From Noviluteimonas gilva (GTDB taxonomy: Bacteria > Pseudomonadota > Gammaproteobacteria > Xanthomonadales > Xanthomonadaceae): a stretch of 64,000 bases of DNA. The DNA is taken from contig NZ_WOXT01000006.1 of NCBI RefSeq assembly GCF_009740395.1, forward strand, positions 62,001 to 126,000. Reading direction: 5' to 3'. Below the pieces are notes generated by a model. That model saw only the letters and a list, made by a program, of their open reading frames with translations. It had not been told where the DNA came from and searched no databases. Each line of letters opens with the position of its first letter. Position 1 is the stretch's first letter. Positions 10,875-18,889 of this stretch are shown in pieces. The position numbers were made by a program, and so were the translations under genes.

Positions 10875-12881
10875 TTAAGCAGGCAGCTTGAAGTCGGCGA
10901 CCGAACGTCGCAGGTCGGCAGCGAGCTGGGCCAGGTTGCCGATCGACTCGGCCGTCTGGCTCGCACCCTGCGAGGTCTGCGAGGTGATCTGCTGAATCGT
11001 GTTCATCGTGGCGGTGATGTTCGCCGCGGCGCCGGACTGCTGCTGCGCTGCGGTCGAAATGCCCTGAATGAGGTTCGACAGGTCGGACGACACCTTTTCG
11101 ATCTCGCCCAGCGCCGTACCCGCGTCTTCCGCGAGGCGTGCACCGGCGACCACTTCGGAGGTCGTCTGTTCCATCGAACTCACCGCTTCGTTGGTGTCGG
11201 ACTGAATCGTCTGGACCAGCGTTTCGATTCGCTTCGTCGCGTTGGACGCGCGTTCGGCGAGTCGCTGCACTTCGTCCGCGACGACCGCGAAGCCGCGGCC
11301 CGCTTCACCGGCCGAGGCCGCCTGAATCGCGGCGTTCAGCGCGAGGATGTTCGTCTGCTCCGAGATGTCGTTGATCAGTTCAACGATCGAGCCGATTTCC
11401 TGCGAGCTTTCGCCGAGGCGCTTGATTCGCTTCGAGGTTTCCTGGATCTGGTCGCGAATCGAGTCCATGCCCGCGATCGTCTGGCGCACGACGCCGGCGC
11501 CCTTGGTCGCGATCTGCACCGAGCGCTGCGCCACGTCCGCCGATTCGGCCGAGTTGCGCGACACCTGGTTAATCGACGCCGCGATTTCGGTGATCTTGTC
11601 GGAGGCCGAGTTGATTTCCTGCGCCTGGTGTTCGGCGGCTTCGGCCAGGTGCATGGCGGTGGCCTGCGTTTCCTGCGCGCTCGAAGCGACCTGCACCGAC
11701 GTGTCGTTAATCGTGGCCACCAGGCTGCGGAGCTGCTCGACCGCGAAGTTGATCGAGTCCGCGATGGCGCCGGTCATGTCTTCGGTGACCGTTGCCTTCA
11801 CCGTCAGGTCGCCTTCTGCGAGCGAACCCATTTCGTCGAGGAGGCGCATGATCGCCTCCTGGTTGCGGTCGTTGAGTTCCTTCGTGGTTTCGAAGCGCTT
11901 CTGCTGCGCGCGCCACAAGGAGAACAACAAGCCGCCGAGCGAGAGGACCAGCAACAGGCCCGAGCCCAGCGTGACCAGCGGGTGGCCGACCGGGTTGGTG
12001 CTCTTGATCGAACCGAAGGCCGTCAGCGCGTCGAACAGGCTCTTGCTGTCGTCGAGCAGGGCGTCCGAACCGGTCGTGATCGACGTGGCGGCCGACTGCG
12101 CGGCGAAGAGGTTGCCCGAACCGGCGAGGATCGCGTCGAGGTCCTTCTTCATCTCCGTCCACAGGACGTTGGCCTGGTTCAGCGCGCCGATGGCTGCGCC
12201 GTTCGTCAGCTTCTGCACGTTGGCCGAACCGCCGTCGCGCAGGCCCTTGAGGACGTTTTCGAACACGTCGGTATCGCGCTTGAGCGCGTCGCCGGCGAGC
12301 GAGGCGGTCGCGCCACCGGCGCGGATCTGCGTCACGCGCTGGGCCATGGTCGATGCGAGCACCACCTGGCGCAGGGCGATGTAGACCTGCGAGGAGGGTG
12401 CGCCGCCGGCCGACATCGCGCGCACGACTTCGTCGAGCTGCGCCTGGAGCTGCGGGACCTTGGCGGTGAACTTGTCGGCGTGGCCGGCGAATTCGACGAC
12501 CGTCTTCTCGGCGCCGATCACCTGCTCCGCGCTGCGACCCAGCGGGGCCCACGTGTTGGCGACCTTCTCGATCGGACCCGACACGCCGGCCTGGTCGCCG
12601 TAGCCATCGCGCAGGCGGGCCACGTTCGATTCGATTTCCGACTTGGTCGTCCGGAACGCAGCGAAGGCTTCCGGCTTGCCCGAGACCGCTTCACGGCCCT
12701 GGACCGCCAGCTGCTGCGAGAGCACCTGCAGGCTCGCCGCGTTGGCGTTGGCGCCCGACAGCTTGCTGCTGCGGTAGGTCGCGACGCCCGTGTTGCCGGC
12801 GAGCAGGACCAGCGAGAGGACCAGCAAGCCGATCCACGCCGTCGTGCCGATGCTGCGGCCCTTTTCCATCATCGTGCTCAT
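10875..12881 (-). CDS. pilJ: PilJ, methyl-accepting chemotaxis receptor of type IV pili
   Basis: A 668-residue chemoreceptor that feeds pilus-derived signals to ChpA. A first membrane helix (about 15-35, [15 protein letters not shown]) is followed by a long periplasmic region with two PilJ-type helical modules, a second helix (about 302-323), a HAMP segment ([17 protein letters not shown]) and a long cytoplasmic coiled coil. The hairpin tip [21 protein letters not shown] (near residue 515) is the conserved MCP contact for CheW and kinase; the extra alanines are typical of PilJ. It has no C-terminal CheR-docking pentapeptide, and no pilK-like methyltransferase lies in the cluster. It is preceded by pilI and followed by chpA on the same strand. 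Confidence 0.96.
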   Translation of the reverse strand: MSTMMEKGRSIGTTAWIGLLVLSLVLLAGNTGVATYRSSKLSGANANAASLQVLSQQLAVQGREAVSGKPEAFAAFRTTKSEIESNVARLRDGYGDQAGVSGPIEKVANTWAPLGRSAEQVIGAEKTVVEFAGHADKFTAKVPQLQAQLDEVVRAMSAGGAPSSQVYIALRQVVLASTMAQRVTQIRAGGATASLAGDALKRDTDVFENVLKGLRDGGSANVQKLTNGAAIGALNQANVLWTEMKKDLDAILAGSGNLFAAQSAATSITTGSDALLDDSKSLFDALTAFGSIKSTNPVGHPLVTLGSGLLLVLSLGGLLFSLWRAQQKRFETTKELNDRNQEAIMRLLDEMGSLAEGDLTVKATVTEDMTGAIADSINFAVEQLRSLVATINDTSVQVASSAQETQATAMHLAEAAEHQAQEINSASDKITEIAASINQVSRNSAESADVAQRSVQIATKGAGVVRQTIAGMDSIRDQIQETSKRIKRLGESSQEIGSIVELINDISEQTNILALNAAIQAASAGEAGRGFAVVADEVQRLAERASNATKRIETLVQTIQSDTNEAVSSMEQTTSEVVAGARLAEDAGTALGEIEKVSSDLSNLIQGISTAAQQQSGAAANITATMNTIQQITSQTSQGASQTAESIGNLAQLAADLRRSVADFKLPA

Positions 12882-12911
12882 GTCGAACCTCTATGTATTG
12901 CAGATGCGGCC

Positions 12912-13463
12912 TCAGGCCGCGGCTTGTCGGAATTCGGGAGTGCGCGCCAGCAGCGACAGGCTGAAGACGCCCCACGGGTGGTCGCCCAGGCGGTAGGCCC
13001 GTTCGATGAAGTGCGAGTACCGGCCTTCGGCCAGACCATCCGTGGCGATCTGTTGCTCGTCGACGAAGGAACGCTGTCCATACAGTTCGTCGATGGTGAC
13101 GGCGACGTCGCCGCCGGCCTGGCGCACGATCAGCACGCGCTGGCCTTCGTGCAGCACGGTGCGTTCGCCTTCCAGGAATTGCTTGAGGTCGACGATCGGC
13201 AGCAGGTTGCCGCGGATGTTGGCGACGCCGAGCATCCACGGCTGCGCGCCCGGCACCGGCGTGACCGGCGGCAGCGGCAGGATTTCCACCACTTCGTCGA
13301 AGCCGGAAGCCAGGCGATGCTTGCCGATGCGATAGCCCACGCCGCGCCACAGACCGGGCGCGTCGAGCTGTTCGGGAAGGCCCGCGACGTGCGAGAGGCT
13401 GCGGCGCTCGTAGTCCGCGATGACCTCGTACGGCGACAGACGCAGTGGGGTCGGAGCGGTCAT
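12912..13463 (-). CDS. pilI: PilI, CheW-like coupling protein
   Basis: A 183-residue CheW-domain protein coupling PilJ to ChpA. Core stretches are VGYRIGKHRLASGFDEVVEIL, PWMLGVANIRGNLLPIVDL and VTIDELYGQRSF, which follow the CheW fold order. Two starts are possible: ATG at 13472, only four bases after the pilH stop, and ATG at 13463. AAGGA sits about ten bases upstream of 13463 but touches 13472, so I chose the shorter form (MTAPTPLRLSPYEV). The tight spacing to pilH points to cotranscription and probably coupled translation. Confidence 0.93.
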   Translation of the reverse strand: MTAPTPLRLSPYEVIADYERRSLSHVAGLPEQLDAPGLWRGVGYRIGKHRLASGFDEVVEILPLPPVTPVPGAQPWMLGVANIRGNLLPIVDLKQFLEGERTVLHEGQRVLIVRQAGGDVAVTIDELYGQRSFVDEQQIATDGLAEGRYSHFIERAYRLGDHPWGVFSLSLLARTPEFRQAAA

Positions 13464-13476
13464 CACGGCCATGTCC

Positions 13477-13842
13477 TTACGCACCCAGAAGTTCGTTGAT
13501 CCGCGCGATGAGGCTCGGCTCATGCGGCGGTTTCACGATGTAGTCCTTGGCTCCCTGCCGAAGTCCCCACGCCTTGTCGGTTTCCATCCCCTTGGTGCTG
13601 ACGATCAACACCGGAATGGCACTCGTCGCGGCGTCCTTGGACAACGCACGCGTTGCCTGGAACCCGTTCATGCCGGGCAGGATGACGTCCATCAGGACGA
13701 GGTCGGGCAGCTCGCGCTTGCAGACGGCGATGCCGTCTTCCGCGCTTGCGGACGCAAGGACCTGGTGGCCGTTACGTTCAAGCAGCTGCGTGAGGACCGC
13801 CGTATCGGTCGGCGAGTCCTCGATCAGAAGGATTCTTGCCAT
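13477..13842 (-). CDS. pilH: PilH, single-domain response regulator
   Basis: A 121-residue CheY-like receiver. The acidic pocket is E8/D9 (LLIEDS), the phosphoacceptor is D52 (LVLMDVILPG), the switch threonine is in LIVSTKG and the conserved lysine is in DYIVKPP. In the Pil-Chp system PilH acts as a second receiver of phosphate from ChpA and moderates PilG signalling. Order pilG-pilH-pilI is conserved. It starts 22 bases after the pilG stop. Confidence 0.93.
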   Translation of the reverse strand: MARILLIEDSPTDTAVLTQLLERNGHQVLASASAEDGIAVCKRELPDLVLMDVILPGMNGFQATRALSKDAATSAIPVLIVSTKGMETDKAWGLRQGAKDYIVKPPHEPSLIARINELLGA

Positions 13843-13864
13843 GTTGCTGCCCTACCCCCCCGGT

Positions 13865-14260
13865 TCAGGCTGTAACGTGCTTGCGAATGGCGTCGAGCAG
13901 TTCTTCCCGAGTGAAAGGCTTGGTCAGGTACTGCTCGGAACCGACGATGCGACCCCGCGCTTTGTCGAACAGGCCGTCCTTGGAGGACAGCATGATCACG
14001 GGTGTCGACTTGAACATCTGGTTGTTCTTGATCAGTGCGCAGGTCTGATACCCGTCGAGGCGGGGCATCATGATGTCCACGAAAATGATCTGCGGTTGGT
14101 TGTCGGCGATCTTGGCGAGCGCTTCGAAGCCATCGGTTGCCGTCACGACCTCGGCACCCTCGCGCTTCAACAGCGTCTCGGCGGTGCGTCTGATCGTCTT
14201 CGAGTCGTCGATGACCATCACCCTCAGCCCACTGAGGTTGGTCGTCGCGTCTTCCTGCAT
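13865..14260 (-). CDS. pilG: PilG, single-domain response regulator
   Basis: The 131-residue CheY-like output regulator of the Pil-Chp pathway, which promotes pilus extension and, in relatives, cAMP synthesis. The receiver begins at GLRVMVIDDSKTIRRTAE (Asp pair D18/D19). The phospho-Asp is D62 in IIFVDIMMPRLDG, the switch residue is in VIMLSSKDG and the lysine in YLTKPFTREEL. The ATG at 14260 has AAGGGGA seven bases upstream; a longer in-frame start at 14284 has no such site. It is the first gene of the operon and lies about 50 bases downstream of a recognisable promoter. Confidence 0.95.
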   Translation of the reverse strand: MQEDATTNLSGLRVMVIDDSKTIRRTAETLLKREGAEVVTATDGFEALAKIADNQPQIIFVDIMMPRLDGYQTCALIKNNQMFKSTPVIMLSSKDGLFDKARGRIVGSEQYLTKPFTREELLDAIRKHVTA

Positions 14261-14319
14261 CACGGGATCCCCTTCGAAACGCACGTCGCTCCCCTATTCC
14301 CCGGCGCCGCTGCGGACAC

Positions 14320-14350
14320 TCTATATCCCAGACCGTTGCATCGCCGTCAA
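14320..14350 (-). promoter_or_regulatory. Sigma70-type promoter for the Pil-Chp operon
   Basis: Read on the minus strand there is TTGACG at 14350-14345 and TATAGA at 14325-14320 with a 19-base spacer (18 if ATATAG is taken). The expected transcript start lies about 50 bases before the pilG ATG. This is the best promoter match in the window and the only gap of any size at the head of the operon. Confidence 0.6.
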
Positions 14351-14460
14351 GCGGAAATTCAGCTTAATTCCCGAAGGAACGCATTCACGCGCATGCGGAC
14401 GGGGGCAAGGGATGCGTGCCTGCTAACATCCGGCGCCATTGCCGCTGTCGCAGGCCACCC

Positions 14461-15423
14461 ATGTTCGATGTCGTCGTGGTGATGGACCCCATCGGGTCGA
14501 TCAAGATCGCCAAGGACTCCACGTTCGCGATGCTGCTCGAGGCGCAACGCCGCGGCCATCGCCTCTGGTACGTGCTGCCCGGTGGATTGTGGGTGCGCGA
14601 CGGTCGCGCGGGGGCCACGGCCGCGCCGCTCGAAGTCCGGGACACCTACGGCAACCACTTCAAACTGGGAGATACGTCACAGTTTGAGCTGGGTGTGGGC
14701 CACGTGGTGCTGATGCGCACCGACCCGCCGGTCGACACCGACTATCTCAACGACACGCAGGTCCTGGGCCTCGCGCAGACCGCGGGCGCGCTGGTCGTCA
14801 ACGATCCGCAGGGCCTGCGCGACCTCAACGAGAAGCTCGGCTCGCTCGAATTCCCGCAATGCTGCCCGCCCTCGCTGGTCTCGCGCGACGCCGCGGCGCT
14901 CAAGGCCTTCGTCGCCGAAGTCGGCCAGGCCGTGGTCAAGCCGCTCGACGGCATGGGCGGTCGTTCGATCTTCCGCGTCGCCGCCGGCGAGCCCAACGTC
15001 AACGTGATCCTCGAAACCATCACCGCCAACGGCCGCCACTTCGCCGTGGCGCAGAAGTACCTGCCGGAGATCGCGCAGGGCGACAAGCGCATCCTGCTGG
15101 TCGATGGCGAGCCGATCGACTACTGCCTGGCCCGCATTCCGCAGGGCGACGAATTCCGCGGCAACCTCGCCGCCGGCGGCCGCGGCGAAGGCCGCCCGCT
15201 GAGCGAACGCGATCGCTGGATCGCCGCCCAGGTCGGCCCCGAGATGCGCCGGCGCGGCATGGTGTTCGTGGGCCTGGATGTGATCGGCGACTGGCTGACC
15301 GAAGTGAACGTCACCAGCCCGACGTGCATCCGCGAACTCGACGCACAGTTCGGGATCAACATCGCCGGTACGCTGTTCGACGCGATCGAACGCCGCGCCG
15401 CGGTGGCTTTCGCCAAGCGCTGA
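14461..15423 (+). CDS. gshB: GshB, glutathione synthetase
   Basis: A 320-residue ATP-grasp ligase joining gamma-glutamylcysteine and glycine. The N-terminal DVVVVMDPIGSIKIAKDSTFAML is the GshB signature. The central region has RTDPPVDTDYL and VVNDPQGLRDLNEKL, and the ATP-grasp part has VVKPLDGMGGRSIFRV, RILLVDGEPIDYCLARIP and the metal-binding EVNVTSPTC near the C-terminus. Length is standard. The ATG at 14461 matches the family start; AGG lies eight bases upstream. TAACAT at 14424-14429 could be a -10 element, but I see no convincing -35. tonB follows 34 bases after the stop. Confidence 0.96.
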   Translation: MFDVVVVMDPIGSIKIAKDSTFAMLLEAQRRGHRLWYVLPGGLWVRDGRAGATAAPLEVRDTYGNHFKLGDTSQFELGVGHVVLMRTDPPVDTDYLNDTQVLGLAQTAGALVVNDPQGLRDLNEKLGSLEFPQCCPPSLVSRDAAALKAFVAEVGQAVVKPLDGMGGRSIFRVAAGEPNVNVILETITANGRHFAVAQKYLPEIAQGDKRILLVDGEPIDYCLARIPQGDEFRGNLAAGGRGEGRPLSERDRWIAAQVGPEMRRRGMVFVGLDVIGDWLTEVNVTSPTCIRELDAQFGINIAGTLFDAIERRAAVAFAKR

Positions 15424-15457
15424 TTTCCGCCCGAGCCCGAAGAACCGCCCACCCTCG

Positions 15458-16339
15458 ATGTCCGCAGTCGCCGCCCCGCCCCCGCCGCCGCAGATCGGCG
15501 ACAACGCTCGCCTCGGCGCGACGGCGGTGTTCTCGCTGATCCTGCACGGCATCCTCGTGCTGGGCGTGGGCTTCGCGCTCGACGACGCCGCGCCCGTGCT
15601 GCCCACGCTCGACGTCATCCTGACCCAGGTGCAGAGCCCGCTGACGCCGAAGCAGGCCGACTTCCTCGCGCAGGCCAACAACGAAGGCGGCGGCGAACAC
15701 GACAAGGCCTCGCGCCCCGGCGAAGCGCAGATCGGCATCGCCGACCGCCCCACGCCGGGCGTGGCCACGCAGCCGCTGCGCCGCCAGTCGCCCACGCCGC
15801 AACCGCCGCCCGAAGCGCGCGTGATCACCACGATGCGCAGCGACGCGCGCACGATGCAGCCGCTCGATACGCCGCCGCCGGTCGAAGCGCCCTACCCCGA
15901 AGGCCGCGCGAAAGTCGAACGCGACATGGAGATGGCGCGCCGCGCCGCCGAGATCCAGTTGCGCAGCGAGGCCTACGCCAAGCGCCCGAAGCGCAAGTTC
16001 GTTTCGGCCAGCACGAAGGAATACGCGTACGCCGCGTACATGCGCAATTGGGTCGACCGCGTGCAGCGCGTGGGCAATCTCAACTACCCCGATGAAGCGC
16101 GCCGTCGCCACATCGGCGGGCTGCTCGTGATCAGCGTGGCGATCCGTCGCGACGGCTCGGTCGAGAAGATGTCGATCATCGAATCCAGCCACATCCCGAT
16201 GCTCGACGACGCCGCGCTGCGCATCGTCAAGTTTAGCGAGCCGTTCGCGCAGTTGCCGAAGACCGAGGAAAACGTCGACGTGTTGCACGTGACGCGTACC
16301 TGGCAATTCATGCCGGGCGGCGAGCTGATCGACCGCTGA
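15458..16339 (+). CDS. TonB-type energy transducer
   Basis: A 293-residue TonB-family protein that carries proton-motive energy to outer-membrane receptors. A single N-terminal membrane helix (about 19-40, with FSLILHGILVLGVGF) is followed by a proline-rich periplasmic spacer (about 90-150) and a charged helical part. The C-terminal TonB domain (about 200-290) contains NLNYPDEARRRHIGGLLVIS, RRDGSVEKMSIIESS and WQFMPGG. No exbB or exbD is adjacent, so it probably shares a complex encoded elsewhere. The pairing with gshB is familiar in this family of bacteria. Its 3' end overlaps the convergent glycosyltransferase gene by 32 bases. Confidence 0.9.
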   Translation: MSAVAAPPPPPQIGDNARLGATAVFSLILHGILVLGVGFALDDAAPVLPTLDVILTQVQSPLTPKQADFLAQANNEGGGEHDKASRPGEAQIGIADRPTPGVATQPLRRQSPTPQPPPEARVITTMRSDARTMQPLDTPPPVEAPYPEGRAKVERDMEMARRAAEIQLRSEAYAKRPKRKFVSASTKEYAYAAYMRNWVDRVQRVGNLNYPDEARRRHIGGLLVISVAIRRDGSVEKMSIIESSHIPMLDDAALRIVKFSEPFAQLPKTEENVDVLHVTRTWQFMPGGELIDR

Positions 16340-17258
16340 GCCTGCGCAGGAACGTGGCGACGCGCCACGTTCGCGAGCGTTCCATCTTCGCGATCTGGTC
16401 GGCCTTCGCTTTCTCGGCAAGGCGGAGGCGTTCCAGTTCAGACGCCATGTCCCGAAGCCGTTGCACCGAGCCTGCGGGAAACAGCACCGGCACCTGATCC
16501 AGTTTGCGCACCACGTGGCCACAGTTGGCGTGCCACTCCGCGTCGTCGTGCACCACGACCGAGGTTTCCAGGTTGCGCCAATGCCGGTAGATGCAGCCGA
16601 CGGATGGCGATGCGGTCACGCCCACGAGCAGGGCCACGCGCAGCAGGTAGTCCCAATCCTCGAACGTGGTCAGCGTTTCGTCGAAGCGTTCGCCGCGTTC
16701 GTGGAAGAGCGTGCGCGGGAACGCCACGCAATGCAGTGGCGTGCGGTTCTCGATGAAGTGGTCGAACAGATCGAAATGCGTCGCGTACAGCGGCTTCATC
16801 CCGCCGACGGCGTGCGAGGCCGTTCCGCCCGTGGCGGACGGCGTCAGTTCCCAATCCTGGCCGACGGCGACTTGCCGCAGCACCTGCCCAGGCGCGCGCC
16901 GCGCGAGGTGCTCGAAGGTTTCCACCCAATGTTCGAGCAGCAGATCATCGTCGTCGAATGCGGCGATGTAGTGTCCGCGCGCATCGGCGAATCCGACATT
17001 CAGCGGCGTCGCGCGCGTGCCACCGGTGGCCCGGACGAGGCGGACGCGATCCCGCAACTCAACGTGGAAATCGGCGATGACACGTTCCACCGCGCGTTGG
17101 CGGTCGGCGTCCAGATCATGGCCGACGATGCAGACTTCGAAATCCTGCGACGTCTGCGTGGACAGGCACAGCAGCGCCTCGCGCATCGTGGCGATGCGAT
17201 TGCCCTGCGTTCGCATGACGACGGTGAGAAACGGCTTGCCCAGGAGGGGAGATTTCAA
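16308..17258 (-). CDS. Family 2 glycosyltransferase
   Basis: A 316-residue cytoplasmic GT-A enzyme. LTVVMRTQGNR forms the first strand, ATPLNVGFADARGHYIAAFDDDD provides the GT2 acidic metal and nucleotide-sugar motif, and FEDWDYLLRVAL matches the acceptor-side E(D/E)W region. The C-terminal ERSRTWRVATFLRR tail is common in surface-polysaccharide transferases. I use a TTG start at 17258: the first ATG (codon 15) would remove the opening beta strand. No clear ribosome-binding site is seen. The sugar and acceptor cannot be told. It stands alone, with a convergent overlap into tonB. Confidence 0.82.
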   Translation of the reverse strand: MKSPLLGKPFLTVVMRTQGNRIATMREALLCLSTQTSQDFEVCIVGHDLDADRQRAVERVIADFHVELRDRVRLVRATGGTRATPLNVGFADARGHYIAAFDDDDLLLEHWVETFEHLARRAPGQVLRQVAVGQDWELTPSATGGTASHAVGGMKPLYATHFDLFDHFIENRTPLHCVAFPRTLFHERGERFDETLTTFEDWDYLLRVALLVGVTASPSVGCIYRHWRNLETSVVVHDDAEWHANCGHVVRKLDQVPVLFPAGSVQRLRDMASELERLRLAEKAKADQIAKMERSRTWRVATFLRRLSGRSARRPA

Positions 17259-17343
17259 CGCGGGGACTGCAAGGAAATACAGACCCGAATCTCAATCGGG
17301 TGGCGCGGCGCCCGCAATTGTCCTCGGGGGCAACTCGTCCAAG

Positions 17344-17802
17344 CTAATCGATCGCTGACCCGCCGATGCGTGCCATCGCGTCCGGGTCGATCCCGAAGAT
17401 CAGCAGAGCCTCTTCGATCTCTTCGGCGCGCAGCAACGCGGCGTTCAACATCACGCGCGACCCCAGGTCGTCGATCAGCCACGCGCTGCCGAATGCGTCG
17501 AAGTAACACTTCTCGCGCACGACTCGCTCGATGCGAAGCGTGTTGTCGCCATAACCCGCCGGTGCGGAGATCTCGCCCGCACGCACGCGCACCGTCTGCA
17601 ACCAAGGCATCAGGAAGCTGATGCCGAACGCGAACAGCGCGCCCGCGATGGCCGTAAAGACGACCCAGGCGGGCCACCAACCCTGGAAGGCGCCCGTCAT
17701 TGCGATCAGCGCCGTGCTCACCGCGGCGGCGGCAATCGGCAAGGACGCCGCAGTCCGGGACGGCCGGAACTCGACGCAACCGTCGCCGGCATCGAGTTTC
17801 AT
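17344..17802 (-). CDS. Small two-helix membrane protein, unknown function
   Basis: A 152-residue protein I do not recognise. Two hydrophobic stretches (about 20-37 and 43-67) form membrane helices; the C-terminal 80 residues are soluble, with VVREKCYFDAFGSAWLIDD and EEIEEALLIFGIDPDAM. Its ATG overlaps the tsaB stop (ATGA), so it is translated from the same message as tsaB. It is the last gene of the mrcB-led run. The layout (two helices then a short beta-rich domain) resembles small PH-like membrane proteins, but that is only a shape argument. Confidence 0.7.
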   Translation of the reverse strand: MKLDAGDGCVEFRPSRTAASLPIAAAAVSTALIAMTGAFQGWWPAWVVFTAIAGALFAFGISFLMPWLQTVRVRAGEISAPAGYGDNTLRIERVVREKCYFDAFGSAWLIDDLGSRVMLNAALLRAEEIEEALLIFGIDPDAMARIGGSAID

Positions 17803-18488
17803 CGTTTGCGGGCCTGCTGCTCCGCCAGGGTCAGCGCGACGTTGTCGCGCAGATACGCAGGTTCGACGCGTTCCGGCGCAACGCCTTCGCCGCGCTTGAA
17901 CGCCTGTGCCGCAAGACGCGCGACATCGGAAGCGCGCGGTAACGCTTGCGCATCGATCCGTGCCAAGCGGCCTTCAAGCGTGTTCCGCAACACGCCATCG
18001 ACGGCATCGAGCCCGGTGCCGACGCCGATCCATTCATTCGTTTCATCGGGCAGCGCGACCGCATCGGGCGCCGCCACGCGCTCGGCATCCAGCGCGAATG
18101 CGTTGTCGCCTTCGCAACGAAACGCGGCCACGTACACCTCGCCCATGCGCGCATCGATCGCGGCGAGCACGCGCGGCGCACGCGCCTGCAACGCAAGTGC
18201 GGCGAGCGTGGATACGGGAACGATCGGCCGGTCCAACGCGAGCGCGACACCTTGCGCCAACGCGATCGCCAGCCGCACGCCGGTGAACGCACCCGGCCCG
18301 CGACCGACGGCGATCGCATCGAGCGACGTGCGCGCGACACCGGCTTGCGCCAGCATTTCGTCCGCCCACGGCAGCGCGAGTTCGGCATGGCGGCGCGGCG
18401 CGATCTCGAAGCGTTCGCACACTTCGCCATCGACCCACACGGCCACCGAACATCCTTCGGTCGCGGTTTCGAACGCCAGCAGTTTCAC
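17799..18488 (-). CDS. tsaB: TsaB, tRNA t6A threonylcarbamoyltransferase subunit
   Basis: A 229-residue ASKHA-fold protein that pairs with TsaD and TsaE to make t6A37 on ANN-decoding tRNAs. The N-terminal KLLAFETATEGCSVAV and the GRGPGAFTGVRLAIALAQG motif identify TsaB rather than TsaD (no metal-binding HxxxH). The start is a GTG at 18488 overlapping the preceding VOC stop (GTGA), which puts KLLAFET right at the N-terminus as in relatives. An in-frame ATG ten codons upstream would add unusual residues. Likely essential and expressed with the flanking overlapping genes. Confidence 0.94.
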   Translation of the reverse strand: MKLLAFETATEGCSVAVWVDGEVCERFEIAPRRHAELALPWADEMLAQAGVARTSLDAIAVGRGPGAFTGVRLAIALAQGVALALDRPIVPVSTLAALALQARAPRVLAAIDARMGEVYVAAFRCEGDNAFALDAERVAAPDAVALPDETNEWIGVGTGLDAVDGVLRNTLEGRLARIDAQALPRASDVARLAAQAFKRGEGVAPERVEPAYLRDNVALTLAEQQARKR

Positions 18489-18889
18489 GCCGAGGGCATG
18501 TCCTTGGGTTGTTCCCACAACTCGACGAGCCCGCCTTCGGGATCGATCACGTACCCGAACTTGCCGTGCTCGGTCGCCTGGTAGCGATCGTCCAGCACGC
18601 GACAGCCTTCATCGCGCAGCGCGGCGAGGACGGCATCGAGATCGTCGACGCGCAGGTTCACCATGTAGGGCTTGTTGCCCGGATCGAAATAATCGGACGA
18701 GGCCTTGAACGGCGACCACACGCTGTAGGCCTCCGCACCCGTTTCCTCGCGGCGCCACTTGAAGATGTGGCCGCCCCATTGTTCGGTGCCGACGTCGAGG
18801 TGCTTGGCGTACCAGGCGGTCAGCGCGGTGGGATCTTCGGCCTTGAAGAAGATGCCGCCGATGCCGTGCACGCGGGGACGATCAGCCAT
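18485..18889 (-). CDS. VOC-family (glyoxalase/bleomycin-resistance fold) protein
   Basis: A 134-residue protein with a full vicinal oxygen chelate domain. GIGGIFFKAEDPTALTAWYAKHL is the first module, YMVNLRVDDLDAVLAALRDEGC the second, and FGYVIDPEGGLVELWEQP ends the fold with a Glu usual for metal binding. Substrate is not predictable; it belongs to the general VOC group near lactoylglutathione-lyase-like proteins. The ATG at 18889 overlaps the yoaA stop by eight bases and its stop overlaps the tsaB GTG, so it sits inside the coupled cluster. Confidence 0.88.
   Translation of the reverse strand: MADRPRVHGIGGIFFKAEDPTALTAWYAKHLDVGTEQWGGHIFKWRREETGAEAYSVWSPFKASSDYFDPGNKPYMVNLRVDDLDAVLAALRDEGCRVLDDRYQATEHGKFGYVIDPEGGLVELWEQPKDMPSA

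Noticed and set aside
4569-14260. Pil-Chp operon as a possible flagellar chemotaxis cluster
   Set aside because: There is no motA, fli or cheR gene, and PilJ, PilG and the Hpt-rich ChpA are specific to type IV pili.
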